Shown here piece after piece: positions 9,288 to 18,860 of a DNA stretch of 64,000 nt. The notes beneath the pieces were generated by a model. That model ran no database searches and had not been told where the DNA came from. It saw only the letters and a program-made list of their open reading frames with translations. Position numbers and translations under genes: made by a program. The first letter of the stretch is position 1; every line of letters starts with the position of its first letter. This DNA comes from Nitrosomonas mobilis (lineage in GTDB: Bacteria > Pseudomonadota > Gammaproteobacteria > Burkholderiales > Nitrosomonadaceae): the NCBI RefSeq assembly GCF_900103035.1, contig NZ_FMWO01000032.1, forward strand, positions 59,889-123,888, given 5' to 3'.

Positions 9288-9743
9288 TTATGATCCTGTA
9301 TCGGTGCGGGCAACATCTGCCCAACAGTTGGGCGTTTCAAACAATCGCACGTGATCAAGCTGCAATTGTTCTTTATAGTGCTCTCGAAAGGCATTATCCA
9401 GTATGTCGAACGCAATCAGCGCAAGATTCTCGGCTGTTGGCTGCAGATCAAGCACAACCGTTTTATGATCGGGAATTGACAATAAAAAATCTATTACTGG
9501 CTTATCCTGGATATAAACCAGGAAAGCATGGTCCCATTGATCGACGAGTGCCGTATGAACAATGGATTTAACTTCTGAAAAATCCATGACCATGCCCTGC
9601 TCCGGTACGCCTTCGTCATTGACAATCTTACCAGACAGGGTAACTTCCAGCACGTAGCGATGTCCATGTAGATTCCTACATTGACTGGCGTGCGTCGAAA
9701 TTCTGTGTCCGGCATCAAATTCAAACTTGCGGGTTATCAACAT
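9288..9743 (-). CDS. queD: 6-carboxy-tetrahydropterin synthase
   Basis: QueD, 151 aa, second step of queuosine precursor synthesis: dihydroneopterin triphosphate to 6-carboxytetrahydropterin. Zinc ligands His13, His26 and His28 and the catalytic Cys22 are visible in FDAGHR and CRNLHGHRY. DQWDHAFLV and PTAENLALIAFD complete the family pattern. First gene of a likely queD-tatD-ankyrin operon on the minus strand. Confidence 0.93.
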   Translation of the reverse strand: MLITRKFEFDAGHRISTHASQCRNLHGHRYVLEVTLSGKIVNDEGVPEQGMVMDFSEVKSIVHTALVDQWDHAFLVYIQDKPVIDFLLSIPDHKTVVLDLQPTAENLALIAFDILDNAFREHYKEQLQLDHVRLFETPNCWADVARTDTGS

Positions 9744-9879
9744 GTAAGATAATGGGGGTCGAGTACAAGATCAGATTCTGGTGGTTATCTGGATAATAAT
9801 TGCGGGAATCGGTTTTTAGAAGTACTCTTAAGAAGTATCTTTATACTCACAGTCAACAAACGAAAACCAGATTATACCA

Positions 9880-10740
9880 TTGCCAACTGATAGCAAAATC
9901 TTAGGTACTGATAATCACAACCGCGATAGTGCCGGGCTTACCTACGTTTATCCCGTCATCTCGCGCCGCGCCGGTGGACTGTCGATCGGCATCAATCTAA
10001 ACCCGAACAACGCCTGTAACTGGCGCTGCGTATATTGTCAGGTACCTGACCTTAAACGTGGCACTGCACCAGCAATTAATCTGAGCAAACTGGAAAGAGA
10101 GTTATGCGGTTTCCTTGAACAGTTATTGTTTGGAGATTTTATGCAGCAGCATGTACCACCGACAGCCAGAATCATTCATGACATTGCCTTGTCTGGAAAC
10201 GGCGAGCCCACCAGTGCTAGCGAATTTGCCGAGATTATCAACTTGATTGGTGAAGTAATTCGGCGTTTCCCGCTACCTGCTACACTCAAACTTAGACTGA
10301 TCACCAATGGCAGCCTGATTCATCGTGCTGCAGTTCAGACAGGACTACGCCAAATGGCTCAACTCAATGGCGAGGTTTGGTTCAAGGTAGATAGCGTAAC
10401 CAAAATTGGTCGCTTAAGGATCAACCGTACCCGCTCCAGCCTGCAACAAATGCGCCAAAACCTGCAATTGAGTGCATCACTTTGCCCAACCTGGTTACAG
10501 ACTTGTGTTTTTAACTGGAACGGGCTCGCACCTGATGACAATGAAATACAGGCCTATTTGCATTTTGTGCGCACCATGCTGCAAGAAGGTATCGACATAA
10601 AAGGCGTGCTGCTATACAGCCTGGCACGCCCTTCATTACAAGCCGAAGCAGACAGTTTATCCAGCGCCAGCAGAGACTGGATGGGGCAATTTGCAAACAG
10701 CATCAGTGAGCTAGGCGTTACGGTGCAAGTTAGTGTCTGA
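9880..10740 (+). CDS. Radical SAM protein
   Basis: Radical SAM enzyme of 286 aa. The cluster motif is CNWRCVYC (Cys46, Cys50, Cys53), followed by SGNGEPT (the GGE-like SAM contact) near residue 110. The barrel core is otherwise recognisable, without extra cluster-binding cysteine groups. It is divergent from queD. Proximity suggests, but does not show, a role in tRNA or cofactor chemistry. It does not look like QueE, which has a different N terminus. The TTG start has no clear ribosome site, so the N terminus is uncertain. Confidence 0.85.
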   Translation: MPTDSKILGTDNHNRDSAGLTYVYPVISRRAGGLSIGINLNPNNACNWRCVYCQVPDLKRGTAPAINLSKLERELCGFLEQLLFGDFMQQHVPPTARIIHDIALSGNGEPTSASEFAEIINLIGEVIRRFPLPATLKLRLITNGSLIHRAAVQTGLRQMAQLNGEVWFKVDSVTKIGRLRINRTRSSLQQMRQNLQLSASLCPTWLQTCVFNWNGLAPDDNEIQAYLHFVRTMLQEGIDIKGVLLYSLARPSLQAEADSLSSASRDWMGQFANSISELGVTVQVSV

Positions 10741-10755
10741 TAATGATACGGTGAC

Positions 10756-11046
10756 TTATTGGTCTAATTGCTTGGCTGATTTCTTCAGGCTTTTATAGAG
10801 ATCAGGATATTGCGCTTTAAGCATAGCGGCAACAGTTAGATCATCACGTTTCACTTTAGTCAGATCAATACCGTCAATATGCACCAGCCTAACTAATTCT
10901 CTAACCGCCCTGGGCATTTCACGTCCGCTCTCATAACGGGATCCACCGCTTTGTGTAACACCGACCTTGCTCCAAAATTCCTGTTGATTCAATCCAAGCT
11001 TTATACGAATTTCTCGTGGATTTGGGATATTTTTAAAAAGTTTCAT
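10756..11046 (-). CDS. XRE-type helix-turn-helix regulator
   Basis: Small DNA-binding protein of 96 aa. The helix-turn-helix is at about residues 10-45 (IRIKLGLNQQEFWSKVGVTQSGGSRYESG). The C-terminal half is short and helical with no ligand domain. A 9-base inverted repeat lies about 120 bases upstream and could be an operator. The regulated genes are unknown. Confidence 0.88.
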   Translation of the reverse strand: MKLFKNIPNPREIRIKLGLNQQEFWSKVGVTQSGGSRYESGREMPRAVRELVRLVHIDGIDLTKVKRDDLTVAAMLKAQYPDLYKSLKKSAKQLDQ

Positions 11047-11167
11047 ATTATCTTCGCTTAATAAAGGGTTATGAGATTCATATTCAATATGTGATACCAG
11101 TTTTTGTAAACGTCATAAATCCACTTAACTTAAGCTTCCCATTTTTGCAATAGCAGACTGTTTTATC

Positions 11168-11191
11168 TTCTAATCTAAATCCAGATTAGAA
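11168..11191. repeat. Palindrome between hydrolase and XRE gene
   Basis: TTCTAATCT and AGATTAGAA form a perfect 9-base inverted repeat with a 6-base spacer. It lies downstream of the hydrolase stop and upstream of the XRE gene. It could be an operator for the regulator or a weak terminator for the hydrolase. Confidence 0.55.
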
Positions 11192-11216
11192 TATGGCAAT
11201 ATGTAGAATAACGCTC

Positions 11217-12170
11217 TTACCTACTATGGGATTTGCATTGTAGTAAAAAATTCCTGACAATCTGAATTTGCTGGAAATCAATCAACAAGGGTGCATGGCC
11301 CACACGCTCCAGCTCAATAATTTCTGTATCAGCATGTCTCTCTTTCATCCTAGCGGCCAGTTGCGCTGGCAATATGTCCGATTCTTTTCCTCTTAGCACC
11401 AGAACCGAGATATCAAGACGATCCCAGTGTGTCCACAGATCGATGTTCTTTACGACATCTGGTCGAAAAGAAATCGAAATTGCTGGGTCATAGCGTAAAC
11501 CAACAGTACCATCAGCATTTTCCCGCGCGCTATATTTCGCTATATGGCGCCACTGTGCATCTGTCATTTCACCAGATGCGGCAGATAAAAGCCGCAGATA
11601 ACTTTCCAGCTCATTCAGGTTTTTGAATTGCGGTGATTTTCCAACATAATCAGCAAACGCTTTTAATATTGTAGCGGGTATGTAAGGGCCGATATCGCTG
11701 ATCACCAGCGCCTGGACAGGGATGGGCAAATGTGCACGTGATGCCAGTAACAAGCCAAGTAGCCCCCCCATGGAAACACCTACCCAATAGAGTTTGGCAG
11801 CACGGCCATGTCGCACACAGACATGTCTGAGCAAGTTCTCAAAATCAGACAGATAAACCAGAGGACTGCTGTAACCCATGGCATCCGACAGCCAGTCGCT
11901 TCGGCCACGACCGACCATATCCACACTGATTACCCTGAAATCATGTTCCAGTGCGGCTGCCAGAAAATCAAAATCACGGCAGTTACGGGTTAATCCATGC
12001 GCACATAAAACAATGTGGGGATTATCTTGGTCTCCCCAATCGGTATAAGCAATTTGGTGATACTCACGTGGTTTGTCCTTGTCATCACTGAGCGTTGGTA
12101 CGCGCAAATAACGGTATTGCGTATTTCGAAGCACGGCACGCGAGCTGCTATCTATGAAAAATACAGACAA
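11217..12170 (-). CDS. Alpha/beta-fold hydrolase
   Basis: Hydrolase of 317 aa. The nucleophile elbow is GVSMGG (Ser133), the oxyanion region is CAHGLTRN (57-64), and the acid (LRGKESDILP) and His (ERVGHAPLL) are in the expected late positions, so the triad is complete. There is no signal peptide. The family covers esterases, lactonases and C-C hydrolases; the substrate is unknown. Confidence 0.88.
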   Translation of the reverse strand: MSVFFIDSSSRAVLRNTQYRYLRVPTLSDDKDKPREYHQIAYTDWGDQDNPHIVLCAHGLTRNCRDFDFLAAALEHDFRVISVDMVGRGRSDWLSDAMGYSSPLVYLSDFENLLRHVCVRHGRAAKLYWVGVSMGGLLGLLLASRAHLPIPVQALVISDIGPYIPATILKAFADYVGKSPQFKNLNELESYLRLLSAASGEMTDAQWRHIAKYSARENADGTVGLRYDPAISISFRPDVVKNIDLWTHWDRLDISVLVLRGKESDILPAQLAARMKERHADTEIIELERVGHAPLLIDFQQIQIVRNFLLQCKSHSR

Positions 12171-12194
12171 ACAAGTGTATCTAAATACATTTCT

Positions 12195-12773
12195 TTACTT
12201 CTTGTATCCTTCGGCACTAATCATCAATCGAATATCATCACCTACACCGGGTAGAGCATATTTCATGCCAAAGTCTGAACGCTTCAGGCTGCCAACCGCA
12301 TCTATCCCGCACATTGCTTTATTGTTCATCGGATTCTGGCCGCATTTAAACGCGGTAATGGTCAGAGTCACTGGTTTGGTGACACCCAGCAATGTTAGCT
12401 TCCCTTCAATGCTTTTCGGTGCATCACCTTCAAATTTCACGTTATCTGACTTATATGTTGCCACAGGGAATTCAACCGTATTGAAGAAATCAGGAGAGCG
12501 TAGGTGATCATCGCGTTTTTCCTGTCCGGTGTTGATGGATGTAGTTTCAATCGTAATTTCAACAGCGCCTTGTCGACTTGCCCGGTCGATTGCAAATTTT
12601 CCACTGGTTTTGTCAAATCGTCCATACATCGTGGAAAACCCCAGATGACTGACCGCAAAATTTGGGTGCGTATGGGCAGGATCAATATCATAATTTTCCA
12701 CTGCTGCAAACGTTTTTAAACTCAGCAACGTCATCGGCAGTACAAATAGATAAACGATCAATCGAGATATCAT
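12195..12773 (-). CDS. YceI-family exported lipid-binding protein
   Basis: Periplasmic lipocalin-like protein of 192 aa; YceI homologues bind polyprenoid lipids. A signal peptide is present (LIVYLFVLPMTLLSLKTFA), followed by NYDIDPAHTHPNFAVSHLGF, SINTGQEKRDDHLRSPDFF and a C-terminal MKYALPGVGDDIRL. The start at 12773 has AAGGTGA upstream. A start nine codons earlier would precede the ribosome site and is rejected. Downstream of the membrane protein gene on the same strand. Confidence 0.92.
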   Translation of the reverse strand: MISRLIVYLFVLPMTLLSLKTFAAVENYDIDPAHTHPNFAVSHLGFSTMYGRFDKTSGKFAIDRASRQGAVEITIETTSINTGQEKRDDHLRSPDFFNTVEFPVATYKSDNVKFEGDAPKSIEGKLTLLGVTKPVTLTITAFKCGQNPMNNKAMCGIDAVGSLKRSDFGMKYALPGVGDDIRLMISAEGYKK

Positions 12774-12821
12774 GGTATTTTCACCTTTTAAATATATCAA
12801 AATCTCATAACACTTCGCCCC

Positions 12822-13643
12822 CTACCATAGGACAACTCCTTCAGCATACCATGCCAGACTTGTCGCAGCTACTGCAACCAGCATGGTCATTAGCGAAAAT
12901 ACAATAATTTGTATCCGGCATGATCTGGTTCGCATAATTGGCAAGTATGCTGCCAACGGAATCAGCGCCAGTGCTGGCAGGCAATACCAGGGCAGCTTTG
13001 CCAACACCAATGCCGCACTGGCCAGTAAAGCTGGTAGTAACGAAACTGGCAGGGTAAATGTTCGTCCACATGACAAAGGCTTGTTTTGAATAAACTGCAA
13101 ACACAAATAAGCACCACTTGCCGCGCCAATAGCCAATCCTAACTGGCTAAGTGATGCGGAAGCTCCTAAAAGTGCAGAGAACCCCACGCCTATCCCCATT
13201 CCCATTCCGGCAGCACCTGCGCGTATCGGCTGTGAATACAGACCATCCGTTACCACTACTTGCCACGTAACAAATAGAACCAGCCCTGTCCCCAGCATCA
13301 GGCTTTCCATAAGCTGCTTCTGTATCAGAATCGGCCAGAATATCCAGAGTGCTGCTACCGCGGCGCCAGCCCCCAGCAAATAACGTACCATACGCCAAGG
13401 TGAGGGAAAACTAGCAAGGACCGGTGCAATTGCTCCGGTAACGATTCCGGTCAGGATGATTTTCCTGGTGACTGTCAACGATTCAAAATTAAAATCTGCC
13501 ACCAGATAAACGACGGTACAAAACCCGGCCAATATCGCCAACCCGGACAAACGAATACGATCAAGCAGAAACGCAACCATCAGCGCCACCAGAAATGGCG
13601 CAAGAGCGCTTTGTACAGCGGGGTGATTCCACCACTCCATCAC
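12822..13643 (-). CDS. Polytopic membrane protein, unknown
   Basis: Protein of 273 aa with about nine predicted membrane segments and short loops, rich in Ala, Gly and Leu. There is no signature motif that I recognise. It lies just upstream of yceI on the same strand with a 48-base gap, so it may be co-transcribed with it. A MITE copy (13659-13837) begins 16 bases upstream of its start, so its promoter must be in or beyond that repeat. Confidence 0.75.
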   Translation of the reverse strand: MMEWWNHPAVQSALAPFLVALMVAFLLDRIRLSGLAILAGFCTVVYLVADFNFESLTVTRKIILTGIVTGAIAPVLASFPSPWRMVRYLLGAGAAVAALWIFWPILIQKQLMESLMLGTGLVLFVTWQVVVTDGLYSQPIRAGAAGMGMGIGVGFSALLGASASLSQLGLAIGAASGAYLCLQFIQNKPLSCGRTFTLPVSLLPALLASAALVLAKLPWYCLPALALIPLAAYLPIMRTRSCRIQIIVFSLMTMLVAVAATSLAWYAEGVVLW

Positions 13644-13658
13644 CTGCTCCCTTATTTA

Positions 13659-13837
13659 GGGCACCTCTAAAAATCCACATTTGCGAGCATTCCCTACGGG
13701 GATTGCCTGCTTACCCCGTCTCGTCACAATACTGCGTTACTTATAAAAAATATTTCCTTACATATCAATTTATGCTGCGTCAACATTTTTTATTCACGCC
13801 TAATCTTGTTTGGAACGCTGAATTTTTAGAGAGGCCC
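13659..13837. repeat. MITE-like repeat, copy B (fullest copy)
   Basis: About 179 bp with inverted ends GGGCACCTCTAAAAATCCAC and GCTGAATTTTTAGAGAGGCCC-like. The interior matches copy C almost base for base in reverse orientation, and copy A with a gap. It contains a GCATTCCCTACGGGGATTGCC segment also seen, diverged, near 42030. No protein is encoded. It lies between radA and the membrane protein gene. Confidence 0.85.
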
Positions 13838-13877
13838 TTTAATCGTTAACAACGCTGGTCAAAAATAATACGGAAGA

Positions 13878-15236
13878 TTATGAAAGGCCGAGCGCATGAT
13901 TAACTGCTTCTTCAATTCGCTCCACCGCGATAATCTCAATTCCTTCAATTGCCAATTTGGACTGGTTTGCTTTTGGAATAATCGCACGAGTAAATCCTAA
14001 TTTGGCCGCTTCCTTGAGTCGATCCTGCCCGCGTTGCACTGGTCGCACTTCTCCGGCTAGTCCTATTTCACCAAACACTACCAGTTTATCCGGTAATGCC
14101 CGATTTTTTAGAGAGGAAACAATTGCCAGCAATACGGCAAGGTCCGCACCCGGCTCACTGATTTTCACCCCACCTACTGCATTGATAAAAATATCCTGAT
14201 CAAAACAAGCCATACCGGTATGACGATGCAATACGGCCAGTAACATGGCAAGCCGATTTTGTTCCAGACCGACACTTAAACGCCGGGGATTGGGCGCATG
14301 CGCTTCGTCCACCAATGCCTGGATTTCTACCAATAACGGGCGGGTACCTTCCTGTGTCACCATCACGCAAATACCCGGCACCGCGCTACTGTGATGAGAC
14401 AGGAAAAGCGCAGAAGGATTGCCAACCTCGCGCAAGCCTTTTTCCGTCATGGCAAACACACCCAGCTCATTGACGGCACCAAAACGATTCTTGAAAGCGC
14501 GGATCATACGAAAAGTGGAATGTGTATCCCCTTCGAAGTAGAGGACGGTATCCACCATATGTTCCAGCACACGCGGTCCCGCCAGTGCGCCCTCTTTGGT
14601 GACATGACCAACCAGGATGATGCACATACCATTGGCCTTAGCAAAGCGGGTCAAACCAGCAGCGCACTCCCGCACTTGTGATACCGAACCGGGTGCGGCC
14701 TGCAAGCTGTCGGTATAGATCGTCTGAATCGAATCGATCACCGCAATCTTTGCTGGATGCCGGGTCAACGTGGTAAGAATGACTTCAAGCTGGATTTCAG
14801 CCAGCAAATTGACGGCAGCCACATCCAGCACCAGACGCCGCGCACGCAGCGCAACCTGCTGAGCGGATTCCTCACCGCTGACATATAACACTGACTGATG
14901 CATCGACATGCGTGACAAGGCTTGCAACAATAATGTGGATTTACCAATACCGGGATCACCACCCAGCAACACCACACCTCCTCGTACCAGCCCACCGCCT
15001 AGCACACGATCAAACTCGGCCATGCCAGTGGAAAAACGGGGTGTATCTTCAGTTTCTACTTTACCCAGATTAAGTATTTTCCCTGCTGCCGCATCTATGA
15101 CAAATCGGGATATATTTCGATTAGCCACCTCCTCTATCAGCGTATTCCATGCCTGACAATGTGGGCACTGTCCCTGCCATTTGGATGTCTGACCCCCACA
15201 GTCATTACAGGTATAACATACCTTGGCTTTGGCCAT
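13878..15236 (-). CDS. radA: DNA repair protein RadA
   Basis: RadA/Sms, 452 aa, a RecA-related helicase that drives branch migration in recombination intermediates. It has an N-terminal four-Cys zinc finger (Cys7, Cys10 or 13, Cys24, Cys27), Walker A GGDPGIGKST (92-101), the RadA-specific KNRFG motif, and a C-terminal Lon-like domain. Length is normal for the family. It lies 21 bases downstream of rfbC on the same strand. Confidence 0.96.
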   Translation of the reverse strand: MAKAKVCYTCNDCGGQTSKWQGQCPHCQAWNTLIEEVANRNISRFVIDAAAGKILNLGKVETEDTPRFSTGMAEFDRVLGGGLVRGGVVLLGGDPGIGKSTLLLQALSRMSMHQSVLYVSGEESAQQVALRARRLVLDVAAVNLLAEIQLEVILTTLTRHPAKIAVIDSIQTIYTDSLQAAPGSVSQVRECAAGLTRFAKANGMCIILVGHVTKEGALAGPRVLEHMVDTVLYFEGDTHSTFRMIRAFKNRFGAVNELGVFAMTEKGLREVGNPSALFLSHHSSAVPGICVMVTQEGTRPLLVEIQALVDEAHAPNPRRLSVGLEQNRLAMLLAVLHRHTGMACFDQDIFINAVGGVKISEPGADLAVLLAIVSSLKNRALPDKLVVFGEIGLAGEVRPVQRGQDRLKEAAKLGFTRAIIPKANQSKLAIEGIEIIAVERIEEAVNHALGLS

Positions 15237-15257
15237 TACCTGTTCGCTTGCAGCAAC

Positions 15258-15812
15258 TCAGACTGCATCTTCATACACATCCGCTTCCTCAAATAACTTG
15301 CCCTGCATATCTTTCATGGAAAGTACCGGTTCAGATTCAACAGGCCAATTTATCGCCAGCGTCGGATCATTCCACAGGATGCAGCGCTCATGTTCAGGCG
15401 CCCAGTAGTCAGTGGTCTGGTATAAAAATTCCGCAAACTCCGAAAGCACCACAAAACCATGGGCAAATCCTTCCGGAACCCAAAGTTGCTTTTTGTTATC
15501 TGCACTCAGAATATCCCCCACCCATTGCCCGAAGGTGGGTGAATGGCGGCGCAGATCCACTGCTACGTCAAACACTTTTCCTGCCACCACCCGTACCAGC
15601 TTGCCCTGCGGCTGTTTGATCTGGTAATGCAATCCACGCAATACGTTCTTGATTGAACGTGAATGATTGGCCTGTACAAAATTCACAGACCGCTTGATTC
15701 CAGCCGTAAATTCGCGCTGGTTATAACTTTCAAAAAAGAAACCACGCTCATCACCAAATACACTCGGTTCAATCAGATAAACTTCAGGGATTTTTAATGC
15801 CACAATCCTCAT
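15258..15812 (-). CDS. rfbC: dTDP-4-dehydrorhamnose 3,5-epimerase
   Basis: Third enzyme of dTDP-L-rhamnose synthesis, 184 aa from the ATG at 15812. Family blocks are present: EPSVFGDERGFFFESYNQREF, NHSRSIKNVLRGLHYQ (catalytic His), VDLRRHSPTFGQWVG and VPEGFAHGFVVLSE. The ATG is preferred to a TTG two codons upstream because GGAG sits about 6 bases before it. The other rfb genes are not adjacent in this window. Confidence 0.94.
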   Translation of the reverse strand: MRIVALKIPEVYLIEPSVFGDERGFFFESYNQREFTAGIKRSVNFVQANHSRSIKNVLRGLHYQIKQPQGKLVRVVAGKVFDVAVDLRRHSPTFGQWVGDILSADNKKQLWVPEGFAHGFVVLSEFAEFLYQTTDYWAPEHERCILWNDPTLAINWPVESEPVLSMKDMQGKLFEEADVYEDAV

Positions 15813-15908
15813 TAGCAAGCTCCAAGTTCGTTCGCAGTTTCGTCCGATGATTCAATCCAGCTGAAAACTGGTAAAATGCCCGTGCTTTCGTTGTTTATTT
15901 GCAGCCAG

Positions 15909-16001
15909 GGAGAGGTACCGAAGTGGCCATAACGGCGCTGACTCGAAATCAGATGGTCGGGTTTTCCCGGCACGTGGGTTCGAATCCCACCCTCTCCGCC
16001 A
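15909..16001 (+). tRNA. tRNA-Ser (CGA anticodon)
   Basis: 93 nt with encoded CCA. The acceptor stem GGAGAGG pairs with CCTCTCC. The T arm GTGGGTTCGAATCCCAC is perfect, a long variable arm is present, and the anticodon loop CTCGAAA gives CGA, reading UCG. Its 3' end faces decayed accessory DNA. Confidence 0.96.
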
Positions 16002-16179
16002 GTCATTATACCTGCTACATTTTCTTTCCCAGTTTCTGTTGTTGTCATTCAGACAGCAGCGCGAGTTAGCTGCATAAAGCCTAAACCCACAGCCAGCGAA
16101 ACCCGTTACAGGTTTAAACCACGTGGAAAAACAGCGTACAACCTCAGCAAAAACCATCAACTTTGCCAACTTCGAACTC

Positions 16180-16599
16180 ACCATGAGCATCCATTCGTTT
16201 TGCAAGCCTCGCCAGTCTGTCTTTGCTACCGATCGCCGTGCCACCGTTCTGAATCTTGATACCTTTCTCAAAGACCAAGTCGATGGTGTTGCGTTTTTCG
16301 AGGAAAATTTCTTCACTAACACAGCATGCTCATATTGGTCGAACGGACATTCCATCACCTGAGCAACTCAAGCACTGGTTCTTCTGTATCCCAGCTGTCG
16401 CAGGCAATGGGTGGTGGCAAGACGCACAGCATGATCGCACTGGGTTTACTGGCGCAATCTGGCCTATGCTGTTGCCGTTCCTGTGGGCAATGCCGATCTT
16501 GGCGTCGTGACCACGACGGCACTGGCAAACCTGTTCGTTGCCGTGGCGGAAATGAGCAACGTTTGCCTGGTCATTCCCGATCTCACCGGATCAATCTAA
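16180..16599 (+). pseudogene. Decayed P-loop ATPase gene (DUF499-like remnant)
   Basis: Three reading frames in series give pieces that fit one protein: HSFCKPRQSVF through VAFFEENFFT in one frame; VERTFHHLS then LSQAMGGGKTHSMIALGLLA (a Walker A motif) in the second; and GNADLGVVTTTALANLFVAVAEMSNVCLVIPDLTGS in the third, ending in TAA at 16597. The order and motifs recall large DUF499-type ATPases, which often sit in defence or restriction-like islands, but here most of the protein is missing. It follows tRNA-Ser(CGA) directly, as expected for an old island. The family assignment is from memory and only moderately sure. Confidence 0.5.
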
Positions 16600-18860
16600 T
16601 CTATAAAATCAACCGCTTCCTCGAAACGCTGATCCCGGGAAAAACAATTCGCCTTGACATGCAATGGAGGTTCCAGATTAGGAATGTGAATATGGTTGAG
16701 CTGATTGAGTGACATCATTTGCTCAGGAGTATCACCAATCTGAACGGAACAGACATCCATTCCGGCGTTCTGCAGATACACATCGCCCTGCCGTGCTCCC
16801 GATAGTTTTAGCTGTCTAAAATTTCCTCGTTGACCCGTGCCACCAACCAGACTCATGGATGGAGGCAATGGAGCTGTGGAATTTACTGATAATCTCGCCC
16901 GAAAAGCTTGCGCCGTTAGTAACCTGGTGCTTGCGAGCGAGCGGGCGCCAATATAAGGAAAAATACCTTCCTGCAGATCACCCCAGATGAAGCCTCCCAT
17001 GGCACCAAAGAGGGAGGAGGAATCCAGTACTTCCAGAAAAGCATTCATCTGATCAATTGCTTTGGTTTCGTCAGGAAAAAAATTGAAATCCTGCATTAGT
17101 CCGGGTACCAGTATCATCTTGCGACCTATTGGGTTGTGCTGTTCCATTGCCAATAGTGTGTCCAGCACCCACTGGATATAGTCAGATTGTGATCGGCTGG
17201 TGGCACTATTGGCGAGATTGATCCCAGTGCAATTCACCTGCAATTGGCCACAGATTATACCCAGATGCTTATAATTGGGCAGTGGATCGGGTAGTCCAGT
17301 ATCGATCAGCATCGACTTGATCTGGGGATCATCGATTGCGAAGAGAGAGAGGGAGCCGATGAAGTTTTTTCCACTGAAATTTGCAGAAATATTGCCACCT
17401 TCAATATTAGTTAGAGTAGCTGAAGCATCCGTCACTCCACAATTACTGAACGCGCCATAGCAGTCATAACCCAGGTATTCTGCTTCGTCAAACATAATAA
17501 TGTTGGCTGACGGATTATCTGATTTCTGTAACAGTAATTCCATGTACGCTTCAATATGCGCCATACCAGCTTGTGGAAAAGCTTTTCTTAGATCACGACT
17601 AATCTTTCTAAGTGTTGTCAGTGTGCTAGCATAGTTTTGCGCAATTTCATTACAAGCAGATTCGACTCCGTTCAGGCACCCCAAGCGAATATGCCAGAAC
17701 GGTTCGTCCAGCAGAAACAGAATGGGGCCTCGATGACTGGATGATCTGATGGCTTCGATCAAAGGATAGGCATCCTGCTGGGTAACGGAATGCCGCGCAA
17801 TATCGAAAATAAATTGGTTAATAACTACGACCGGGATCAAACGATTGGCATTACGATTCAGATAATGTGTGATTTCCTCGATATTTCCGGAGGAGAAGGA
17901 AAAGGCATTCGAAAAAATACTGACTTCATCCAGCTGCTCTGGACTTGTCAGCTGAAAACCCAATAATTTTTCGCTACGTTGAGTATCGAAATAACGCCTT
18001 GTCAGGTCATAGCAGAATTCATACCTTTGTGGGCTGTTGCTGAATTCCCCAAAACGATATATCTGTGAACGGTATATGTCGTCAGCGCCGTGCCGAAATA
18101 CATCAAATTGTGTTAACTGTGTATGGGTTTTAAGTAAATTTTGCGGACCTGGCCTGCATTCCAGGAACCAATCGTCCTGCCTGCTAACGAAAGCTTCTTC
18201 TGCCCGTTTTATTTGGGAATCAACGTAAATATGAAGAATATTCATACCTTCCGCCTGTAAATCTTCTACTGCACGGTTGATGAATTCATCCAATGCCAGC
18301 AAGATCGGGTCAAACGGTATTGTTTCTGGATAAGGATAGGGGCTGATCACCATGAGGGGGCGTAGTGCAAGCGGCTGTAAATTTCTGAAAGCACGTTTGA
18401 GATAACCAGTAACACCTTCGAAACCAGCTGATCTGGCCAGATCATCATAAACACGCTTGATTTGTGCAGGTGCCGAAGGATGAAGCGTGTCACCGGACGG
18501 AAGCGGGTGCAACCACGCATCAGCATTGATGTATGCTGCAGACTCGCGCAGTTCCGCAGCGCGTAGCTGTGCACACTCCATCGCCGCCTCCGATTCACAC
18601 TTGGTTTCCCCATGAGTTGCAAAGATCAGCGCACAGTAATTATCTTCTTCAGAGCAATGATCTTTCAGCAACGGGTAAAACGGTAGCTCGTCTCCCGGCG
18701 CAGTACCTACGAACACGAAATGATGCGGATGATCAAAAACAGCATGGTCTACCTTATGACAGGCTGGATCAGTCCGACAGGGATCAGCTAGTGCAAAACT
18801 GCCTGTCAACATGAGTAGGCTCCCAAGTGTCAAAAAGAACAACCATTTGATTCTCATCAT
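16596..18860 (-). CDS. Large exported protein of unknown function
   Basis: Protein of 754 aa with a clear signal peptide (WLFFLTLGSLLMLTGSFALA) and many cysteines, consistent with a disulfide-bonded periplasmic or secreted protein. Residues about 46-120 resemble a degenerate PIG-L/LmbE deacetylase start: FVFVGTAPGDELPFYPLL in place of the usual AxHPDDE, then CALIFATHGE and LRAAELRESAAYI. The expected metal His is not there. The middle part has acid-containing strand-like motifs (ILFLLDEPFWHIRLGC, IIMFDEAEYLG, ILVPGLMQDF, GGFIWGDLQEG) that would fit a TIM-barrel glycosidase-like fold, which is speculation. It is not in an operon. Confidence 0.8.
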   Translation of the reverse strand: MMRIKWLFFLTLGSLLMLTGSFALADPCRTDPACHKVDHAVFDHPHHFVFVGTAPGDELPFYPLLKDHCSEEDNYCALIFATHGETKCESEAAMECAQLRAAELRESAAYINADAWLHPLPSGDTLHPSAPAQIKRVYDDLARSAGFEGVTGYLKRAFRNLQPLALRPLMVISPYPYPETIPFDPILLALDEFINRAVEDLQAEGMNILHIYVDSQIKRAEEAFVSRQDDWFLECRPGPQNLLKTHTQLTQFDVFRHGADDIYRSQIYRFGEFSNSPQRYEFCYDLTRRYFDTQRSEKLLGFQLTSPEQLDEVSIFSNAFSFSSGNIEEITHYLNRNANRLIPVVVINQFIFDIARHSVTQQDAYPLIEAIRSSSHRGPILFLLDEPFWHIRLGCLNGVESACNEIAQNYASTLTTLRKISRDLRKAFPQAGMAHIEAYMELLLQKSDNPSANIIMFDEAEYLGYDCYGAFSNCGVTDASATLTNIEGGNISANFSGKNFIGSLSLFAIDDPQIKSMLIDTGLPDPLPNYKHLGIICGQLQVNCTGINLANSATSRSQSDYIQWVLDTLLAMEQHNPIGRKMILVPGLMQDFNFFPDETKAIDQMNAFLEVLDSSSLFGAMGGFIWGDLQEGIFPYIGARSLASTRLLTAQAFRARLSVNSTAPLPPSMSLVGGTGQRGNFRQLKLSGARQGDVYLQNAGMDVCSVQIGDTPEQMMSLNQLNHIHIPNLEPPLHVKANCFSRDQRFEEAVDFID

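Noticed and set aside
9880..10740. QueE assignment because of adjacent queD
   Set aside because: The sequence lacks QueE N-terminal features and is longer, so it is called only radical SAM.
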